From assembly GCA_947451445.1 (NCBI GenBank), contig CANFZJ010000063.1, positions 1 through 11,089 on the forward strand: 11,089 bases of DNA, in the 5' to 3' direction. Positions 6,390 to 11,089 of the stretch are shown in pieces. The notes beneath the pieces were generated by a model. That model saw only the letters and a list, made by a program, of their open reading frames with translations, was not told the DNA's origin and made no database searches. Made by a program: the position numbers and the translations under genes. Each line of letters opens with the position of its first letter. Position 1 is the stretch's first letter. This DNA comes from Comamonadaceae bacterium (lineage in GTDB: Bacteria > Pseudomonadota > Gammaproteobacteria > Burkholderiales > Burkholderiaceae_C).

Positions 6390-8312
6390 ATGCCAGAACA
6401 GTTCTATCTACCTACCGACCACGCCAGCGAAGATGTGGTGCAGTCCGATCCGCGCTTTGGTATGGGCGCCGTTTGGCGTTGGCTGGTGGCGGCCGATTTG
6501 CTGGACCAGCGCGGCGAAGACCAGGCCCAGGCCGTGGTGCTTTCCAACAGCAAACGGGTGTGGCAGTTGCTGCGTGAAATGCCCACCGGCGTGGTGCTGT
6601 ACGACGCCGACTTCAAGGTGGCCTACCAGAACCACGCCAGCGAGCTGATGACCGGTTTTGGTGCCGACGAGGCGGTGGGCCGTTCGCCCGTCGGGCTGTG
6701 GATTCTGTACGGCCAGGCCGACAGCGTGAACCAGTCGCTGCACCGCATGCGTACCGAGCGCATTGCCCTGCAGGGGCGTGGCGTGCAGCTGCGCCGCGAC
6801 GGCCGCCTGGCCTGGGTGCAGTGGTACACCACCCCGCTGTATGACGGTGACAGCTTCATCGGCTACCTGGGCACGCACAGCGACATCAGCGAAGAAATGC
6901 GCGCCCAGACCGCCGCCCGCGCCGCCAAGCAGCAGGTAGACCTGCTGGTGGACGCGGCCGTGGACATCGCCATGCTGCAGCTGTCCACCACTGGCCGGGT
7001 GCAAAGCTGGAACCGCAACGCCGAAACCCTGTTCGGCTTGACGGCCCTGAGCGTGCTGGGCAATGCCCTGCCAGACTTTTTGTCTCTGCCAGAGCCCGGC
7101 CTGCTGCAGCAGCTGCTGGACGGGGCCGCCGCAGGCAAACGTATGGAGCACGAGGGCTGGCTGCCGCGCCAGCCCGGCAGCCGCTTCTGGTGCAACCTGC
7201 TGCTGTACCCCCAGCACGACGAAAGCGGCGCGGTGGTGGCCGTGGTGCTGGTCGCCCGTGACCTGAGTGACCGCCGTCTGGCCGAGCAGAAAATCCGCGA
7301 CAGCGAGGCCTTGCTGTCGGCGATTGTCAGCACCACCAGCGACGCTATTTTGGGCCTGGACGCGCAGGCCTGCGTGGTGTTCTCCAACCCCGCCGCCCAG
7401 CGCATCTTTGGCCGCAGCGCCGCCCAGTTGCTGGGCCTGCCGCTGGCCGACGTGCTGCCCCATGCCGACCTGCCCAAGCTGATTGGCACGGTGTGCACCC
7501 TGTCCGGCCAGCGCGTGGACGGGGCCACGCTGCACCTGGAGGCCTCGGCCTCGCAAACCCATGTCAACGGCGACCTGCTGTTCACCTTGACTGCCCGCGA
7601 CGTGACCGAGCGCGTCGAGTCCGAGCAGGCGCTGCAGCACTACCGCGAACAGCTGTCCGCCCTGTCGCGCCAGCTGATGGACGCCGAACAGCAAACCAAC
7701 CAGCGGCTGGCCCAGTTGCTGCACGACCAACTCGGCCAGACGCTGACCACGTTGCGCATTTCTGTCGATGCGCTGCACGCCCAGCTGCCACCCAGTCCGC
7801 AACCGGCCATCGCCCAAAGCTGGGCCCGCGTCTCCGGCATGATCGACCGGGGCATGCGTGAAGTGCGCCAGGTGCTGGTGGAGCTGCGCCCGCCGCTGCT
7901 GCAAGAGCTGGGCCTGGGGGTGGCGTTGGACAACGAAGTCCAGGCCGAGGCCGCCAACCACGCGGCGGTGGCCATTACGCTGCAACTGCCGCCCGCCATG
8001 GCCGACCGGCGCTGGAGCCCCGAGGTGGAGTACGCCGTCTTTATGGTGGCCCGCGAAGCCGTGGCCAACGCCCTGTGCCATGCCCGATGCCAGCACCTGC
8101 GCATCGCCATCGAGCCCCTGGGCGTGTGGGGCCTGCGCCTGGCCGTACAAGACGATGGCATCGGCCTGGGTCCGCTGGGCCGGGCCCTCAAACCCGGCCA
8201 TCTGGGCCTGGTCGGCATGCGCGAACGTGCCCAGGCCATCGGCGCCATTCTCAGCGCCCGTGCGGGCAGCGATGGCTGCGGCACCGTGATCGAACTGAGC
8301 TATTCACCATGA
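6390..8312 (+). CDS. Soluble three-PAS sensor histidine kinase (HisKA_3, NarL/UhpB type)
   Basis: This 640-residue kinase has no membrane segment or signal peptide, so it should sense a signal in the cytoplasm. Domains in order: an N-terminal region of unknown role (1-58), PAS 1 (about 60-165, with ASELMTGFGADEAVGRSP), PAS 2 (about 185-295, with WNRNAETLFGL), and PAS 3 (about 306-408, with FSNPAAQRIFG). A short coiled linker then leads to a HisKA_3 dimerisation domain (about 425-505) and a HATPase domain (about 545-637). The phosphorylated residue is His445 in LLHDQLGQTL. ATP-site motifs are REAVANALCHA (N box), DDGIGLG (588-594) and GLVGMRER. The open frame extends upstream to 6288; I chose the ATG at 6390 because the preceding 34 codons look unlike protein and cover promoter-like sequence, but no Shine-Dalgarno supports either start. 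The stop overlaps the regulator start. The signal is unknown; candidates for PAS ligands include heme, flavin or metabolites. Confidence 0.93.
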   Translation: MPEQFYLPTDHASEDVVQSDPRFGMGAVWRWLVAADLLDQRGEDQAQAVVLSNSKRVWQLLREMPTGVVLYDADFKVAYQNHASELMTGFGADEAVGRSPVGLWILYGQADSVNQSLHRMRTERIALQGRGVQLRRDGRLAWVQWYTTPLYDGDSFIGYLGTHSDISEEMRAQTAARAAKQQVDLLVDAAVDIAMLQLSTTGRVQSWNRNAETLFGLTALSVLGNALPDFLSLPEPGLLQQLLDGAAAGKRMEHEGWLPRQPGSRFWCNLLLYPQHDESGAVVAVVLVARDLSDRRLAEQKIRDSEALLSAIVSTTSDAILGLDAQACVVFSNPAAQRIFGRSAAQLLGLPLADVLPHADLPKLIGTVCTLSGQRVDGATLHLEASASQTHVNGDLLFTLTARDVTERVESEQALQHYREQLSALSRQLMDAEQQTNQRLAQLLHDQLGQTLTTLRISVDALHAQLPPSPQPAIAQSWARVSGMIDRGMREVRQVLVELRPPLLQELGLGVALDNEVQAEAANHAAVAITLQLPPAMADRRWSPEVEYAVFMVAREAVANALCHARCQHLRIAIEPLGVWGLRLAVQDDGIGLGPLGRALKPGHLGLVGMRERAQAIGAILSARAGSDGCGTVIELSYSP

Positions 8313-8956
8313 GCGACAGTGTGTATTTGGTCGATGACCACGCCATCCTGCGCGAAGGCCTGCGTGCCTTGCTGGAGCCGTCTGGCTTCTGCGTGGTGGG
8401 CGAAAGCGGCGATCTGCCCACCGCGCTGCAAGACATCCTGCGCGCCCCGCCCGACTGCGTGTTGCTTGATTTGTCGCTGGGCGAGCGCTCGGGCCACGAG
8501 CTGCTGGCCGAGCTGCAGCGCCGCAAAATAGCCACCCGCGTGGTGGTGTTGAGCATGATGGCCCAGCCGCGCCAGGTGATGGACGCGGTGCGCATGGGCG
8601 CCATCGGCTACGTGCTCAAGGGGGCCAGCGGGGCCGAGGTGGTTACCGCTCTGCGCCAGGCCTGCTGCGGCCTGCACTACTGGAGCCCGGAGATCGAAAA
8701 GATCGCCAAAGAAGCCCTGCTGCCCGCCGCCGCCGATGCCCCGCCCGAGCCCTTGCACACCCTGTCGCAACGCGAGCGCCAGGTGCTCAACCTGGTGGTA
8801 CGCGGCCAGCCCAGCGCCGCCATCGCCCACACCCTCAGCCTGTCCGCCAAAACCGTGGAAACCTACCGCTCCCGCGTCATGGCCAAGCTGGGTGTTGCCG
8901 ACATTACCGGGCTGGTGCGGCTGGCGGTGAAAGAAGGGCTGCTGGACGGTGAATAA
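8309..8956 (+). CDS. LuxR/NarL-family response regulator
   Basis: This 215-residue regulator is the evident partner of the kinase just upstream: its ATG lies inside the kinase stop (ATGA at 8309-8312), a sign of translational coupling. The receiver domain (1-120) has the acidic pair Asp9/Asp10, phosphoacceptor Asp54 in LLDLSLG, Ser83 and Lys105 in GYVLKGA. The LuxR-type helix-turn-helix (about 150-195) is clear: LSQRERQVLNLVVRG, then AIAHTLSLSAKTVETYRSRV. Phosphorylation would normally promote dimerisation and DNA binding. The target is not shown by the sequence. The divergent beta-glucosidase/ABC operon is the nearest candidate, together with autoregulation of the kinase-regulator pair. Length and residues are typical for the family. 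Confidence 0.95.
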   Translation: MSDSVYLVDDHAILREGLRALLEPSGFCVVGESGDLPTALQDILRAPPDCVLLDLSLGERSGHELLAELQRRKIATRVVVLSMMAQPRQVMDAVRMGAIGYVLKGASGAEVVTALRQACCGLHYWSPEIEKIAKEALLPAAADAPPEPLHTLSQRERQVLNLVVRGQPSAAIAHTLSLSAKTVETYRSRVMAKLGVADITGLVRLAVKEGLLDGE

Positions 8957-9026
8957 CGGGTTTTTAGCCCAATAGGCATTTGGCGCATACGCAATGTGCG
9001 TGGGTAGCTATTAAATAAATAGCATT
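8957..9026 (-). repeat. Comamonadaceae-type intergenic repeat, copy 2 (degenerate)
   Basis: This begins directly after the response regulator stop. On the minus strand it reads TGCTATTTATTTAATAGCT, then ACCCACGCACATTGCG, TATGCGCCAAATGCC and TATTGGGC, which aligns with the other copies. The central stem is degraded (CGCAT...GTGCG), so it forms only a weak hairpin. The adjacent GGGTTTTTAGCCC (8958-8970) is too short to be a convincing terminator. The remaining part of this 222-bp spacer is taken up by the long hairpin at 9098-9160. Confidence 0.6.
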
Positions 9027-9097
9027 CGGTGCCGTGTGCCCAGCCGTGTCGTCCGGCCCGGGGGGCGCTGCGTTAAGGTTGGACACTTTTTTCCACC

Positions 9098-9160
9098 AGG
9101 ACTTACGCAACGACCGCCTGAAGGCCCGCAGGGCCGCCAGTCAGGCGTTGCGTAAGTCCT
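9098..9160. repeat. 63-bp long hairpin element with 15-bp perfect terminal arms
   Basis: The arm AGGACTTACGCAACG (9098-9112) is matched exactly in reverse complement by CGTTGCGTAAGTCCT (9146-9160). Inside, GCCTGA (9116-9121) can pair with TCAGGC (9141-9146), and GGCCC (9123-9127) with GGGCC (9131-9135) around a GCA loop, so nearly the whole element folds on itself. It ends 18 bp before the start of the small secreted protein gene, so it lies in that gene's promoter or 5' untranslated region. The shape recalls a miniature inverted-repeat element, but no clear target-site duplication is visible (left flank TTCCACC, right flank ATTCACC). Confidence 0.7.
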
Positions 9161-9178
9161 ATTCACCTTCCAGCCCCC

Positions 9179-9694
9179 ATGATTTCTTCCAAACTCCGCA
9201 TCCTGCGTACCGCCTCACTCTTGTTGCTGGCTGCGGCCGGCGCGGCACAGGCCCAAAACATTTACCTGAACGGCACGGTGGGTGCCAGCATCGCCCCTGG
9301 TGTGTACGGCCAGATCACCTTTGGCAGCAACCCACCGCCGCCCGTGCTGTACGCCCAGCCGGTTCTCATCCAGCGCGCTCCGGTGCAGCAGCCTCCGCTG
9401 TACCTGTATGTGCCGCCAGGCCACGCCAAGAACTGGGCCAAGCACTGCGGCCACTACAACGCGTGTGGCCGTCCGGTGTATTTTGTGCAGGTGAACGAGC
9501 AAAACCGCTGGTGGGATGGCCAGCGCGGTGGCCAGCGCCCACCCCAGATGCAGCAAGGCCGCCCCGATGGCTTTGAGCATGGGCCGGGCCGCCGTGACGA
9601 CGACCGTGGCGACAACAACCATGGCGGTGGCCGTGACAAGGGCCATGGACGCGGCCATGGCGAAGGCCACCGCAAGTTTGAAGATAACCGTTAA
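9179..9694 (+). CDS. Small secreted protein of unknown function with His/Gly/Asp-rich tail
   Basis: This 171-residue protein has a clear signal peptide (1-25, basic LRILR then a leucine/alanine core, cleavage predicted after AQA), so it should be exported. The mature part has a segment NIYLNGTVGASIAPGVYGQI (27-46), a proline-rich stretch (52-80, ending YLYVPPGH), and a conserved-looking core HAKNWAKHCGHYNACGRPVY (82-101) whose Cys90 and Cys96 could form a disulfide in the periplasm. The tail from about 110 is low-complexity, rich in Gly, Arg, Asp and His, with His156, His160 and His164 spaced every four residues. I recognise this layout from uncharacterised Burkholderiales proteins but know no function; metal or surface binding by the tail is a guess. 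The ATG is placed by the signal peptide; no Shine-Dalgarno is seen. A long hairpin lies just upstream. Confidence 0.85.
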   Translation: MISSKLRILRTASLLLLAAAGAAQAQNIYLNGTVGASIAPGVYGQITFGSNPPPPVLYAQPVLIQRAPVQQPPLYLYVPPGHAKNWAKHCGHYNACGRPVYFVQVNEQNRWWDGQRGGQRPPQMQQGRPDGFEHGPGRRDDDRGDNNHGGGRDKGHGRGHGEGHRKFEDNR

Positions 9695-9747
9695 ATAGCC
9701 ATCCAGCGCAGGTGGTACCTGCGCTGGCAGCTATTGAAGTTATAGCG
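9692..9747 (-). repeat. Comamonadaceae-type intergenic repeat, copy 3, between convergent genes
   Basis: This is the best-preserved hairpin of the four: a perfect 11-bp stem, CCAGCGCAGGT (9703-9713) with ACCTGCGCTGG (9717-9727), loop GGT, extended by AATAGC/GCTATT (9694-9699 and 9730-9735) across a small internal loop. It fills the 45-bp gap between two convergent genes. Its outer ends contribute the TAA stop of the secreted protein (9692-9694) and the TAA stop of the dehydrogenase (9742-9740, minus strand). With A/T tracts on each side it is the most plausible bidirectional transcription end in the window. Confidence 0.75.
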
Positions 9748-10789
9748 TGGCCATGTCCACCACAAAGCGGTATTTCACATCGCTTTTCAGCATCCGGGTG
9801 TAGGCGGCTTCCACCTCGTCCATGCGGATGCGCTCGATGTCCGACACGATGCCGTGCTGGGCGCAAAAGTCCAGCATCTCCTGCGTTTCGCGGATGCCGC
9901 CAATCAGCGAGCCCGCCAGGCGGCGGCGCTTCATGATCAGGCCAAACACATTGGGCGAGGGGTGCGGGCTGTCGGGCGCGCCGACCAGGGTCATCGTGCC
10001 GTCCAGCTTCAGCAGCGCCATGAAAGCGTCCAGGTTGTGCGATGCGGCTACGGTGTTCAGGATGAAGTCGAAGCTGTTGGCGTGCGCGGCCATCTCCGCC
10101 GCGTTTTTGGACACCACCACCTCCTTGGCCCCCAGGCGCAGCGCGTCGGCGCGTTTGCCCTCCGAGGTGGTGAACAGCACCACGTGCGCGCCCATGGCGG
10201 CGGCAATCTTCACCCCCATGTGGCCCAGCCCGCCCAGGCCGACGATGCCGACCTTGTGGCCGGGGCCGACCTTCCATTGCCGCAGCGGCGAATAGGTGGT
10301 GATGCCCGCGCACAGCAGCGGCGCGACGGCGGCCAGGTCGGCATCGGCGTGGCTGATGTGCAGCACAAACGACTCGCGTACCACCATGTGGCTGGAATAG
10401 CCGCCATAGGTATTGGGGCCGTTGCCGAACATGTGGCCGTTGTAGGTGCCAGTAAAGCCGTTGTCGCAGTACTGCTCCAGGCCGTCGGTGCAGGGTGCGC
10501 ATTGCTGGCAGCTGTCCACCATGCAGCCCACGCCCACGGTGTCGCCCACCTTGAACTTGCTGACCAGGCCGCCCACGGCGGTGACCCGGCCCACAATTTC
10601 ATGGCCTGGCACTGCGGGATAGACGGTGTTGCCCCATTCGTTGCGTGCGGTGTGCAGGTCGGAATGGCAGACGCCGCAGAAAAGCACGTCCAGCGCCACG
10701 TCTTGCGGGCCGGGTTCGCGGCGGTCAAAGGTGAAGGGGGCCAGCGGTGTGCTGGCAGAGGTGGCGGCGTAGCCGTGGGCTTGGGTCAT
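9740..10789 (-). CDS. yahK: Zinc-dependent NADP(H) alcohol/aldehyde reductase, YahK-like (CAD family)
   Basis: This 349-residue medium-chain dehydrogenase closely resembles E. coli YahK, a broad aldehyde reductase, across its full length. Catalytic zinc ligands are Cys41 in CGVCHSD, His63 in GHE and Cys160 in LLCAGITTYSPL; structural zinc ligands are Cys94, Cys97, Cys100 and Cys108. The Rossmann motif GLGGLG is at 184-189, and the following TTSEGKR is of the type that favours NADP(H). The ATG at 10789 is preferred over an in-frame ATG at 10849 because GGAG lies 7 nt before it, the length then equals the family norm, and the extra 20 residues look non-coding. It is alone on this strand, convergent with the secreted protein gene. 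Its likely role is reduction of aldehydes to alcohols in the cytoplasm; the physiological substrate is unknown. Confidence 0.94.
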   Translation of the reverse strand: MTQAHGYAATSASTPLAPFTFDRREPGPQDVALDVLFCGVCHSDLHTARNEWGNTVYPAVPGHEIVGRVTAVGGLVSKFKVGDTVGVGCMVDSCQQCAPCTDGLEQYCDNGFTGTYNGHMFGNGPNTYGGYSSHMVVRESFVLHISHADADLAAVAPLLCAGITTYSPLRQWKVGPGHKVGIVGLGGLGHMGVKIAAAMGAHVVLFTTSEGKRADALRLGAKEVVVSKNAAEMAAHANSFDFILNTVAASHNLDAFMALLKLDGTMTLVGAPDSPHPSPNVFGLIMKRRRLAGSLIGGIRETQEMLDFCAQHGIVSDIERIRMDEVEAAYTRMLKSDVKYRFVVDMATL

Positions 10790-11089
10790 GGTGGGGCTCC
10801 GGTGAATGGACGCCGGATGGTAGGCTTTTTGCCTGCCCCGCGTCACCACGGGTGATTGCTGAAGTGCACTCCGGTGTCTTGCGTTCCGGGCGCCTTGCTC
10901 TGCATCCCGAAAATTGAATTTCTAGAAGTGCCCTCAACCGTGTAGACGCCGCTGGGTGACTTGTCAAAATAAATAGCTACCAGCGCAATACCAGCATGCG
11001 CTGAAGCTACTTTTAATGCTCATTCCATTTCCAAATCATTTCTGTCTAGGCGTGAAGCCGCAGACAGTGCTGTAGCACGGCAAGGCGAA
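10790..11089. other. 300 bases without a supportable gene: dehydrogenase leader, repeat copy 4 and unidentified edge sequence
   Basis: Next to the dehydrogenase lies its ribosome site (GGAG) and presumably its promoter, but I see no convincing -35/-10 pair. A small perfect palindrome TCACC-ACG-GGTGA (10843-10855) lies about 55 bp upstream of the ATG and could be an operator. The middle (10860-10960) shows nothing recognisable. The repeat copy at 10963-11017 follows. The last 70 bases include GTGCTGTAGCAC, a short inverted repeat; all plus-strand frames stop quickly. A minus-strand frame open at the edge and ending at 11020 gives only 22 residues. Confidence 0.5.
10963..11017 (+). repeat. Comamonadaceae-type intergenic repeat, copy 4
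   Basis: On the plus strand this reads TGTCAAAATAAATAGCTACC, then AGCGCAATACCAGC, ATGCGCTGAAGCTACTTTT and AAT. The inner stem CAGCGCA (10981-10987) pairs with TGCGCTG (10997-11003), and TAGCT (10974-10978) with AGCTA (11005-11009). It is in the opposite orientation to the other three copies. What it adjoins on the right is outside the window. Confidence 0.75.

Noticed and set aside
6408..8201. 597-codon minus-strand frame opposite the histidine kinase
   Set aside because: Very long but composed of Gln/His/Gly/Val repeats expected from reading GC-rich coding DNA backwards; the kinase on the plus strand has all expected domains.
9034..9576. 180-codon plus-strand frame overlapping the secreted protein gene
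   Set aside because: Runs through the 63-bp hairpin and lacks a signal peptide or domain; the frame starting at 9179 has a clear signal peptide.
9366..10502. Long minus-strand frame overlapping the dehydrogenase and the secreted protein
   Set aside because: Out of frame with the dehydrogenase, Arg/His/Gly-rich, and no domain recognised.
10822..10834. AGGC-TTTTT-GCCT as an intrinsic terminator
   Set aside because: Only a 4-bp stem with the T-run in the loop rather than after it.
10790..10849. Earlier in-frame start for the dehydrogenase at 10849
   Set aside because: Adds 20 residues absent from the family; the ATG at 10789 has GGAG at 7 nt.
11020..11089. Possible end of a minus-strand gene entering from the right edge
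   Set aside because: Only 22 residues are visible, none recognisable; other frames stop as quickly, so coding cannot be supported.

Overview
This window looks like chromosome of a high-GC betaproteobacterium, most likely of the family Comamonadaceae (Rhodoferax/Acidovorax/Polaromonas relatives). The basis is codon use rich in G/C at third positions, proteins typical of Burkholderiales, and four intergenic copies of a short palindromic repeat (core ATAGCT-n-C-y-AGCGC ... GCGCT ... GGCTATTT) of a type I associate with that family. The genus is inference. No tRNA, rRNA, CRISPR array, transposase or phage gene was found.

Left half, minus strand (6257 down to 1): a sugar uptake and hydrolysis gene set, read right to left. 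It starts with a cytoplasmic GH1 beta-glucosidase, followed by a periplasmic sugar-binding protein, two MalF/MalG-type permeases and a MalK/UgpC-type ATPase. After a repeat comes the start of an MFS-like membrane protein cut by the window edge. The binding protein resembles the GtsA glucose-binding family, and the GH1 enzyme has no signal peptide. The simplest reading is that a glucoside or cello-oligosaccharide, or glucose, is imported by the ABC transporter and any beta-glucoside is split inside the cell. Most gene junctions hold a hairpin or dispersed palindromic repeat, notably a pair of converging repeats between the binding protein and the first permease, placed like the malE-malF REP elements of E. 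coli.

Middle, plus strand (6390-8956): a two-component system transcribed divergently from the sugar operon. It comprises a soluble three-PAS histidine kinase of the NarL/UhpB (HisKA_3) type and a LuxR/NarL-type response regulator, joined by a 4-bp ATGA overlap. Its position makes it the natural candidate regulator of the sugar operon, but nothing in the sequence proves this.

Right part: a 222-bp spacer carrying one Comamonadaceae-type repeat and a 63-bp near-perfect hairpin, then a small secreted protein of unknown function (plus strand, 9179-9694). A YahK-like zinc alcohol dehydrogenase follows in convergent orientation (minus strand, 10789-9740). A repeat fills the gap between these two and contributes both stop codons. 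The last 300 bases contain no supportable gene: the dehydrogenase leader, another copy of the repeat, and an unexplained segment at the edge.

Overall the window is an ordinary catabolic region with an interesting set of non-coding palindromic elements. I see no clear case for a wholly new biological system. The most rewarding items are the repeats, the secreted protein of unknown function, and the untested link between the PAS kinase pair and the sugar operon.
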